From: Bacteroidota bacterium
GTDB taxonomy: Bacteria; Bacteroidota; Bacteroidia; Flavobacteriales; Flavobacteriaceae
Assembly: GCA_004356305.1 (NCBI GenBank)
Contig: SMXJ01000119.1
Location: 1-11,400, forward strand
Reading direction: 5' to 3'
DNA: 11,400 nt
Under the pieces are notes generated by a model. The model saw only the letters and a program-made list of their open reading frames with translations, had not been told where the DNA came from and did no database searches. Of the stretch, positions 6,111 to 11,400 are shown piece after piece. How positions within the stretch are numbered: position 1 is the first letter of the stretch; every line of letters starts with the position of its first letter. Position numbers and translations under genes: made by a program.

Positions 6111-6144
6111 ACTCAATACTAAATACTCAGTACTAAATACTAAA
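6111..6144 (+). repeat. imperfect 14-bp tandem repeat directly before the serA-like start codon
   Basis: ACTCAATACTAAAT (6111-6124) is followed at once by ACTCAGTACTAAAT (6125-6138), with one mismatch, and by a partial third unit ACTAAA (6139-6144). The start codon at 6146 comes one base later, so the repeat fills the ribosome-binding region. Within it a TACT(A/C)A heptamer recurs. It could be simple slippage-prone sequence or a functional leader. Confidence 0.8.
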
Positions 6145-6145
6145 A

Positions 6146-7096
6146 ATGAAAGTACTAGCAAACGACGGAATATCACAAAGCGGAATAGACGCCTTAACGG
6201 CGGGCGGATTTGAGGTCATTACCACCAAAGTTGCTCAGGAGCAACTTATCGGATACATCAATGAAAATGATATTGCTGTATTGCTGGTTCGCAGTGCGAC
6301 TACCGCCAGAAAAGAACTTATCGACGCCTGTCCGGGCCTTAAGATCATTGGTCGTGGTGGTGTTGGAATGGACAATATCGATGTGACATACGGGCTAGAA
6401 AAAGGATTACGGGTAATAAACACTCCGGCGGCTTCTTCGGCCTCTGTAGCCGAGTTGGTTTTTGCCCACCTTTATGGTGGTGTACGATTTCTTTACGATG
6501 CCAACCGCCATATGCCCCTGGATGGGGATTCCAAATTCAAAGAGCTAAAGAAGAGCTATGCGGGGGGGAGTGAATTACGCGGTAAGACGCTGGGAATTAT
6601 CGGTATTGGACGGATTGGTCTTGAAGTGGCTAGAATCGCCTTAGGCTGTGGCATGAAGGTGATTGCCAGTGATAGTCTTGTGGACGAAGCTACCGTAACT
6701 GTCGACTTCTTCGACGGACGAAGTCTTTCTTTCGATATTAATACGATACCGATTTCAACCTTGCTGAAGGAAAGTGATTTTATATCATTACATGTGCCTG
6801 CTCAAAAGGAATGTGTGATCGGTAGAAAGGAAATTGAACAAATGAAAGACGGTGCGGCCATTATCAATGCCGCTCGAGGTGGCGTTGTTGATGAAGTTGC
6901 CTTAATCGATGCTTTGGACAGTGGTAAAATATCATTTGCAGGGCTGGACGTCTTTGAAAATGAACCTACCCCCGCCGTTAAAGTATTGATGAATGGGAAT
7001 ATTTCTTTAAGTCCACATATAGGTGCAGCCACCATAGAAGCTCAAGACCGCATCGGAATAGAACTCGCAGAACAGATCATTGCTATTTTAAAGTAA
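6146..7096 (+). CDS. serA: D-2-hydroxyacid dehydrogenase, probably D-3-phosphoglycerate dehydrogenase (short, ACT-less type)
   Basis: This 316-residue NAD-dependent dehydrogenase most likely oxidises 3-phosphoglycerate to 3-phosphohydroxypyruvate, the first step of serine synthesis and the supply for the adjacent serC. The substrate domain contains LLVRSATTARKE (46-57) and GRGGVGMDNID (69-79). The NAD-binding Rossmann motif is GIIGIGRIGLEVA (150-162). Catalytic residues by family position are R244 in NAARGGVVDE, E273 in VFENEP and H291 in SPHIGAAT. It stops right after the returning helix of the substrate domain, so it lacks the C-terminal ACT domain that gives serine feedback inhibition in E. 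coli SerA (410 residues). Placement after serC makes PGDH the best reading; other 2-hydroxyacid dehydrogenases share the same motifs. The ATG is preceded by a tandem repeat rather than a Shine-Dalgarno sequence. Confidence 0.88.
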   Translation: MKVLANDGISQSGIDALTAGGFEVITTKVAQEQLIGYINENDIAVLLVRSATTARKELIDACPGLKIIGRGGVGMDNIDVTYGLEKGLRVINTPAASSASVAELVFAHLYGGVRFLYDANRHMPLDGDSKFKELKKSYAGGSELRGKTLGIIGIGRIGLEVARIALGCGMKVIASDSLVDEATVTVDFFDGRSLSFDINTIPISTLLKESDFISLHVPAQKECVIGRKEIEQMKDGAAIINAARGGVVDEVALIDALDSGKISFAGLDVFENEPTPAVKVLMNGNISLSPHIGAATIEAQDRIGIELAEQIIAILK

Positions 7097-7201
7097 CCAG
7101 GCTATATTGAATCCCCGGGTGATGGGAGGTTTATCGGGTAATTAAAAGAACAAATCCAATTCATAGTAAATAACTTCGACGTTAATTTGGAATGCTTTTT
7201 T

Positions 7202-7230
7202 GTTAAACCCCGTTAAAACAGGACATTAAA
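7202..7230 (+). repeat. phased GTTAAA direct repeats upstream of the DUF6146 gene
   Basis: GTTAAA occurs at 7202-7207 and again exactly 10 bases later at 7212-7217, followed by the related ATTAAA at 7225-7230. A -7-like TAAATTTA (7244-7251, seven of eight consensus positions) lies just downstream, before the ATG at 7268. One-turn spacing in front of a promoter could be a binding site for an activator or an alternative sigma factor, but A/T richness makes chance likely. Confidence 0.25.
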
Positions 7231-7267
7231 AGCACATTTTTAGTAAATTTACGGTAAAAGAAATGTT

Positions 7268-7696
7268 ATGAAGTATTTCAGTATCATCCTGTTGATCCTT
7301 GCCACTTTCGCAAGCTGTGATAGCAGCAAAACTGTAGTGAAAGAAAGTGATGTTGCCGCGGTTTCAAATGACACTATTCGTATAGCCAATAAAAGCCTGG
7401 AGTACGAGATCCTCATCATCGAGCCAGGGTTCGAATCGTGGCTGGTAACTCAAAAACCGGAAGGGTTCTACGGACAAACCTACCTGGAAGGCAAAAATCG
7501 TTTGTTTGTTAGCGAATACAATCGCAGAGTGCAAAATTTCCAACTGTACGACCGCCTTCTCTATGAGCAGGAAATAAATTATGAATTCCATCTTGATTAT
7601 GGATACGAAGTGAACTATCTGTTGTATAATTACTTTCTATATTTTCAAGAGACGTACAATCAGAGTTTTATTGGTGGCAGAAGTAGTATTCGATGA
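7268..7696 (+). CDS. DUF6146 family lipoprotein
   Basis: This 142-residue protein starts with a lipoprotein signal peptide: MKYF, a hydrophobic core to residue 14 and FASC with C17 as the lipidated cysteine. It should be anchored to a membrane facing the periplasm. The mature part has NDTIRIANKSLEYEILIIEP (34-53), WLVTQKPEGFY (58-68), an SEYNRRVQNF segment and a Tyr-rich ending (YEVNYLLYNYFLYFQE), a pattern I associate with the DUF6146 family of Flavobacteriia. Its function is unknown. The stop overlaps the ATG of the next gene (ATGA, 7693-7696), so the DUF6787 membrane protein is translationally coupled to it and the two may work together at the envelope. An upstream gap of 171 bases separates it from the serA-like gene and probably holds its own promoter. 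Confidence 0.82.
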   Translation: MKYFSIILLILATFASCDSSKTVVKESDVAAVSNDTIRIANKSLEYEILIIEPGFESWLVTQKPEGFYGQTYLEGKNRLFVSEYNRRVQNFQLYDRLLYEQEINYEFHLDYGYEVNYLLYNYFLYFQETYNQSFIGGRSSIR

Positions 7697-7995
7697 AGAA
7701 ATTGAAAGAACGCTGGGGTGTTAGCTCCAACTGGCAACTCGCCGTTATTTTTATAGTCTTTTCTGTAACGGGAAGTGCAGCTGCTAAAATAGCCGGACCG
7801 ATCACCGAGGTTATCGGCATAACAAAAGATTGGGGGGGTTGGGTATATTGGCCCATCAGGATATTACTCATTTTCCCCTTGTACCAGGTACTATTGGTGT
7901 TTTTCGGGTGGTTGTTCGGGCAGTTTACTTTTTTTTGGAATTTTGAAAAAAAGATGCTACGGGGTTTAGGCCTTGGTTTTCTGCTGAAAGATTAA
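7693..7995 (+). CDS. DUF6787 family small membrane protein
   Basis: This 100-residue protein has two membrane segments (about 16-34 and 51-75), a short loop with ITKDWGGW between them, and a conserved-looking GWLFGQFTFFWNFEKKML block (72-89) that continues from the second helix into a basic cytoplasmic end. The N terminus KKLKERWGVSSNWQL and the YWPIRILLIFPLYQVLL helix match my memory of DUF6787, a family restricted mainly to Bacteroidota. No catalytic residues are evident and no function is known. The gene overlaps the DUF6146 lipoprotein gene by 4 bases and is the last plus-strand gene before a convergent minus-strand unit. Confidence 0.8.
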   Translation: MKKLKERWGVSSNWQLAVIFIVFSVTGSAAAKIAGPITEVIGITKDWGGWVYWPIRILLIFPLYQVLLVFFGWLFGQFTFFWNFEKKMLRGLGLGFLLKD

Positions 7996-8017
7996 CTATT
8001 CCTGAAGACATATGAAT

Positions 8018-8046
8018 AAAAAACTCCTAAGATTCTTTACAAGGAG
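8018..8046 (-). terminator. intrinsic terminator of the minus-strand msrA-folE unit
   Basis: Read on the minus strand, CTCCT (plus 8042-8046) pairs with AGGAG (plus 8024-8028) across a 13-base loop and is followed at once by TTTTTTATT. That is a short hairpin plus T tract, placed just after the stop of the small membrane protein gene at 8057. On the plus strand the hairpin is not followed by T residues, so it should act in one direction only. Confidence 0.5.
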
Positions 8047-8056
8047 GGCCTATTCG

Positions 8057-8365
8057 TTATTTGATCACTTCCGCTTCGATGATTTGAGTTTCCGTTTTCT
8101 TTTCTGAAGAAAAAACAAAAGTGTACAACCACATTAGAGTAAAGGTTGGAATTACATCTGTAATAGGCAAGATCTCCTCAATAAAAACTATCCATGAGGC
8201 GATCTTACCAGCATTACCCGGGTACATATCGCCCATCTTTTTAGCCGCATAGGGCGCCCAAAGCATATCTAAAAAAGCCCCTGCTATAGGAATGAACATG
8301 GTAGCCATCCCAATAAGGTCATAGATGATCCCCTTTCGGAGTAATTTATATTTATCGTTTTTCAT
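8057..8365 (-). CDS. unrecognised small membrane protein
   Basis: This 102-residue protein starts at ATG 8365; the frame could also open one codon earlier at a GTG. I do not recognise a named family. It has a basic N terminus (KNDKYKLLRKG), a first hydrophobic segment with IPIAGAFLDMLWAPYAAKKM (26-44), a short loop with MYPGNAGK, then IASWIVFIEEILPITDVIPT (56-74) leading into a last helix (about 74-86) and a charged tail. The acidic EE and D inside hydrophobic stretches and the P-x-x-D-x-I-P-T pattern look conserved rather than random. It lies 52 bases downstream of folE in the same direction and before the terminator at 8018-8046, so it may be transcribed with msrA and folE. The region just before the start contains a small hairpin (ACTC-TTTT-GAGT, 8367-8378). 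Confidence 0.65.
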   Translation of the reverse strand: MKNDKYKLLRKGIIYDLIGMATMFIPIAGAFLDMLWAPYAAKKMGDMYPGNAGKIASWIVFIEEILPITDVIPTFTLMWLYTFVFSSEKKTETQIIEAEVIK

Positions 8366-8417
8366 CACTCTTTTGAGTTAAGTTGTAGTTACTATAACGC
8401 AAGAAACATACGGAAAA

Positions 8418-9017
8418 TTATGACAGCTTCGTACTGATCAATTTGAGGAATTCATTTCGGGTTTCAATTTTTTGAAATTGCCCTCTAAAACCGGAGGTTG
8501 TCGTAACACTGTTTTGTTTCTGTATTCCACGCATCATCATACATAAATGTGAGGCCTCAATTACAACAGCGACCCCTCTTGGTTGTAAAGTATTGTTGAT
8601 ACACTCCAGAATATCATGCGTAAGCCGCTCTTGTACTTGCAATCTTCTCGCAAAGACATCAACCACTCTTGGAATTTTACTGAGTCCGACTATTTGCCCA
8701 TCCGGGATATATGCAACATGTGCTTTTCCGTAGAAAGGCAAAATATGGTGCTCACATAATGAATATATCTCTATGTCCTTTACGATGACCATGTCGTGAT
8801 AATCTTCAGCAAACATAGCACTTCGAAGGATCTCAGCGGGGTCTTCACAATGTCCCGATGTTAAATATTGCAATACTTTCGCAGCGCGTTCGGGCGTTCT
8901 TAAAATGCCCTCGCGATGAACATCTTCCCCAATTCCTTTCAGTATCTTTAAAAAGTTTTCTTTTAATCCCTCAGTGACTTCGGTATCGAATTCTTCAAAT
9001 TGTTTGTATGATCCCAT
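8418..9017 (-). CDS. folE: GTP cyclohydrolase I
   Basis: FolE is a cytoplasmic zinc enzyme that forms homodecamers and converts GTP to 7,8-dihydroneopterin triphosphate, the entry to folate and related pterins. The 199 residues cover the family's core. Zinc ligands by alignment are C88 and H91 in SLCEHHILPFYGKAHVAY (86-103) and C159 in ASHLCMMMRGIQ (155-166). The 71-residue distance between the two cysteines equals that of E. coli C110/C181. Further motifs are REGILRTPERAAKVL (35-49), GLSKIPRVVDVFARRLQVQE (111-130), and TTTSGFRG (172-179), which ends the active site. The gene begins one base after the msrA stop codon, so the two are certainly read from one transcript. No key residue is missing. 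A short small-membrane-protein gene follows downstream. Confidence 0.96.
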   Translation of the reverse strand: MGSYKQFEEFDTEVTEGLKENFLKILKGIGEDVHREGILRTPERAAKVLQYLTSGHCEDPAEILRSAMFAEDYHDMVIVKDIEIYSLCEHHILPFYGKAHVAYIPDGQIVGLSKIPRVVDVFARRLQVQERLTHDILECINNTLQPRGVAVVIEASHLCMMMRGIQKQNSVTTTSGFRGQFQKIETRNEFLKLISTKLS

Positions 9018-9018
9018 A

Positions 9019-9558
9019 TTATGTTTTCAATTTTTCTGCGTAAAACTTTTTTATTTTTTCCACTTTGGGTGTGATGATAAATTGGCAATAGGGTTGCTCT
9101 TTATTTTCGTTATAATAATTATGATGATCTTCTTCAGCTCTATAAAAAACATCCAAAGGTGACACTTGAGTCACGATGGGATTCGGGAAAACCTTTTTTT
9201 CGTTTAACAAAGTAATAAAGGCTCCGGCTTTGATCTTTTGTTCTTCAGAAGTATAGAAAATCTCACTTCGGTATTGGGTACCCACATCGTTTCCCTGTCG
9301 ATTTAAAGTTGTTGGATCGTGCGTGGCGAAGAATACTTCCAGCAAGGTATCGAATGAAACTATTCGGGGCTGATATAAAATTGAAATAGCCTCGGCGTGT
9401 CCCGTTCTACCTGTGCACACCTCCCTATACGCGGGATTTTTGATCGTTCCCCCTGTATATCCCGAGACCACTTCCTCTACTCCTGCTATACGCTGAAAAA
9501 TTGCTTCGGTACACCAAAAGCACCCGTTTGCAAATACAACTTGTTCGGTTTTATTCAT
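9019..9558 (-). CDS. msrA: peptide methionine-S-sulfoxide reductase MsrA
   Basis: MsrA repairs proteins by reducing the S epimer of methionine sulfoxide with thioredoxin as electron donor. The 179-residue protein has the active-site motif GCFWCTEAIF (12-21) with C13 as nucleophile. It also has SGYTGG (32-37), the HAEAI segment (54-58), HDPTTLNRQGNDVGTQYRS (80-98), and EEDHHNYY (142-149). C158 in the YCQFIITPKV segment (157-166) is at the place of the usual recycling cysteine. There is no signal peptide and no MsrB fusion, so it is a cytoplasmic single-domain enzyme. It is the first gene of the minus-strand unit, with folE one base downstream. It is divergent from the DUF5916 gene, with 139 bases between starts. 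Confidence 0.96.
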   Translation of the reverse strand: MNKTEQVVFANGCFWCTEAIFQRIAGVEEVVSGYTGGTIKNPAYREVCTGRTGHAEAISILYQPRIVSFDTLLEVFFATHDPTTLNRQGNDVGTQYRSEIFYTSEEQKIKAGAFITLLNEKKVFPNPIVTQVSPLDVFYRAEEDHHNYYNENKEQPYCQFIITPKVEKIKKFYAEKLKT

Positions 9559-9569
9559 AGCTGTTCGAT

Positions 9570-9577
9570 CAAAATTA
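9570..9577 (-). promoter_or_regulatory. candidate -7 promoter element of the msrA-folE unit
   Basis: On the minus strand TAATTTTG matches the consensus TAnnTTTG exactly and lies 11 bases before the msrA ATG (9558), giving a near-leaderless transcript. No TTG is visible at the usual -33 distance. Confidence 0.3.
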
Positions 9578-9697
9578 CATTAAAAATTAAGATTTGACAT
9601 AATCTTTAGTATTTAACTTTTCATTAATAGTACACCCCAATCGAGAGTTTTATTTTTACTCAAAAATTTCCTTAACCATAACAACTAAACGGTTTCA

Positions 9698-11400
9698 ATG
9701 AATAAATACTCCCTGCTGCTTGCCTGTCTTTTTGTCGCTACTTCTTTTTACTCACAGGAAAAGAAAACGCTGGAGGCAACACGAATTTCAAATCCCCCAA
9801 AAATCGACGGCATATTAGACGATGAAGTTTGGCAATCATTACCGGCATACGGAGATTTCAAAATGTACCAGCCGGGAAATGAGGGTATAGTCGCGGCTGA
9901 ATATGGAACGGAAGTAAAAATGGCCTATGATGATAAAGCCGTTTATATTGCTGCCTATATGTTTGATCCTGATCCGGATGGGATATTAAGCCAGTTCTCT
10001 CAACGCGACGAAGTATTTGTGCAGGCTGACCATTTTGCGGTGGCACTTAATACCTATAATGACGGAATTAATGAAACCCACTTTTTTGTTACCAGCGCGG
10101 GGACGATTGGCGATGCTCTTGCTACTCAAAGTGATTTTGACTTCGGTTATAATGTAGTATTCGAATGTAAAATATCAAAAGATGATAACGGCTGGTATGC
10201 TGAGTTCAAAATACCTTACAACGCTTTGCGGTTTCCTGAAATAGAAGTGCAGGATTGGAGTATCAATTTTTTTCGAAAAATTACTAGCCTAAACGAAACA
10301 CACTCCTGGAACCTTATTGATAACAGCGTAGGTCGTAATTCTCAATACAACGGAATCGTTACCGGTGTAAGAGATATTAACCCTCCTCTTAGGCTTACAT
10401 TTTACCCATTTGCTCAGGGAGTGGTTACCAGTTTTGACGGGACAACTGAAACCGACTTATCCGCCGGTCTCGATGTTAAATATGGTTTGAGCGATAGTTT
10501 TACGCTCGATGCAACACTTATACCCGACTTTGGACAGGCTTCTTTCGATGCAGTTCGGCTTAATTTAGGCCCGTTCGAGCAAACTTTCGGGGAAAACAGG
10601 CCTTTCTTTACAGAAGGTGTTGACCTTTTCAATAAAGGAGAAATCTTCTTTTCTAGAAGAGTAGGTGGCCCTCCCAGCGTAGATGTTGAAGAATTATTAG
10701 GCGAAAACGAAGAAGCTACAGATGCTCCCTCAAAAGTAAACCTACTAAATGCTATTAAAATATCCGGTAGAACCAAAGGCCAGCTGGGTATTGGATTTTT
10801 TAACGCTATTACTGAAAAGACCTATGCGAAGGTTCTGGATACGATAACGGGTGAATCACGAAAAGTCCTAGTAGAGCCCATAAGTAATTATAACATCTTC
10901 GTACTTGACCAGCAATTTCATGGCAATTCATCGGTTTCGATCATAAATACCAATGTGATGCGTAGCGGAAGTTTTAGAGATGCGAATACCACTGCCTTTG
11001 TATTTGATGTCGCTGACAAAGGAAACAGGTTTCGTACTTCAGGGCGTGCGATCATTAGCAACGTCTTTGAATCGGATGGAACCAAAACCGGGTTTCGATC
11101 GGAGTTTGATATTTTTAGGATCAAAGGGAAGTTCAGATATCGCGTAGGTCATGACTTCGCAAATACTACATATGACATCAACGATCTAGGATTGAATTTC
11201 AGAAATAACTTCAATAATTTTGGCGCCGGTATCTCCTACAGAATATTTGAACCGACCAAAAATTTCAATAATTATAATTTCAGTTTAACTTACCGACATA
11301 GAAGGCTTTATAGGCCTGATGTGCAAACCGGGAATAATTTAAATTTGAATTGGTTCTTTTTTACGGTAAAACGTTTTGCTTTCGGAGGATCCATGAGCTA
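9698..11400 (+). CDS. DUF5916 outer-membrane protein with N-terminal CBM9-like domain (3' end outside window)
   Basis: The frame is open from ATG 9698 to the window edge (567 codons), so the gene is cut off. Residues 1-20 are a Sec signal peptide (MNKYSLLLACLFVATSFYSQ). A domain of about 190 residues follows that looks like a family 9 carbohydrate-binding module: NPPKIDGILDDEVWQ near its start, VKMAYDDKAVYIAAYMFDP, DHFAVALNTYNDG and YAEFKIPYNALRF. The second part is the DUF5916 region, with the marker motifs PDFGQ (276-280), NLGPFEQTF (288-296), ENRPFFTEG (299-307) and FFSRRVGG. After that come alternating Asn/Tyr/Phe-rich strands typical of an outer-membrane beta-barrel. These proteins are common in Bacteroidota and lack an established function; surface binding of glycans or proteolysis-related roles have been suggested only from context. 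No SusCD-type or CAZyme neighbours are present in the window. Confidence 0.88.
   Translation, partial: MNKYSLLLACLFVATSFYSQEKKTLEATRISNPPKIDGILDDEVWQSLPAYGDFKMYQPGNEGIVAAEYGTEVKMAYDDKAVYIAAYMFDPDPDGILSQFSQRDEVFVQADHFAVALNTYNDGINETHFFVTSAGTIGDALATQSDFDFGYNVVFECKISKDDNGWYAEFKIPYNALRFPEIEVQDWSINFFRKITSLNETHSWNLIDNSVGRNSQYNGIVTGVRDINPPLRLTFYPFAQGVVTSFDGTTETDLSAGLDVKYGLSDSFTLDATLIPDFGQASFDAVRLNLGPFEQTFGENRPFFTEGVDLFNKGEIFFSRRVGGPPSVDVEELLGENEEATDAPSKVNLLNAIKISGRTKGQLGIGFFNAITEKTYAKVLDTITGESRKVLVEPISNYNIFVLDQQFHGNSSVSIINTNVMRSGSFRDANTTAFVFDVADKGNRFRTSGRAIISNVFESDGTKTGFRSEFDIFRIKGKFRYRVGHDFANTTYDINDLGLNFRNNFNNFGAGISYRIFEPTKNFNNYNFSLTYRHRRLYRPDVQTGNNLNLNWFFFTVKRFAFGGSMS

Noticed and set aside
7097..7140. 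G/C-rich stretch after the serA-like gene as an intrinsic terminator
   Set aside because: Only 4-base complementary arms can be drawn (TCCC/GGGA, CCCG/CGGG) and no T run follows.
9858..11124. Minus-strand open frames of 62-120 codons opposite the DUF5916 gene
   Set aside because: They lie in a continuous plus-strand frame with a signal peptide and family motifs and show no protein-like features themselves.
1..11400. Mobile element, phage, defence island or CRISPR array
   Set aside because: No transposase, integrase, long terminal inverted repeats, regularly spaced repeats or known defence genes were found; gene content looks like stable chromosome.

Overview
The window looks like chromosomal DNA from a marine-type member of the Flavobacteriaceae (Bacteroidota). 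The signs are A-rich leaders with almost no Shine-Dalgarno sequences, several TAnnTTTG-type -7 promoter elements, gene families that I know mainly from Flavobacteriia (DUF6146, DUF6787, DUF5916 outer-membrane proteins), and the neighbourhood ferredoxin / acyl-CoA reductase / serC / serA. I see no tRNA, rRNA, CRISPR array, insertion sequence, integrase or phage gene. The species cannot be fixed from the sequence alone.

Layout. 1-186 is the 3' end of a membrane protein. 405-2342 is a tight operon of four small integral membrane proteins: a DUF7670-like protein, a truncated cation-diffusion-facilitator-like protein, an unrecognised four-helix protein and an isoprenylcysteine-methyltransferase-like protein. 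2448-3274 holds a VOC (glyoxalase-fold) protein followed 5 bases later by a cysteine-free relative of O6-alkylguanine-DNA alkyltransferases. A bidirectional terminator-like hairpin separates it from the convergent ferredoxin gene (3351-3701, minus). The ferredoxin is divergent from an acyl-CoA reductase (3763-4785), and the gap between them is built around a palindromic pair of promoter elements. Next come serC (4934-6001) and a serA-like dehydrogenase (6146-7096), which together cover two of the three steps of serine synthesis. They are followed by a DUF6146 lipoprotein and a DUF6787 membrane protein that overlap by 4 bases. The minus strand then carries a likely transcription unit msrA - folE - small membrane protein (9558 down to 8057), ending in an intrinsic terminator at about 8018-8046. 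The window closes with the 5' part (567 codons) of a secreted DUF5916 outer-membrane protein with a CBM9-like N-terminal domain.

Most of the window is ordinary flavobacterial housekeeping DNA. The least explained part is the 405-2342 membrane operon. In its CDF-like protein, the His and Asp that form half of the transport metal site in characterised CDF transporters are both cysteine (C158 and C162), one helix-2 Asp is replaced by Glu, and the C-terminal cytoplasmic domain is missing. If the alignment is right, this is a candidate for handling a soft metal or thiophilic ion rather than zinc, with the three neighbouring membrane proteins as possible partners. This is an inference and has not been demonstrated. 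Promoter calls rest on the published flavobacterial consensus and are tentative, because convincing -33 TTG elements at the right spacing are mostly missing.
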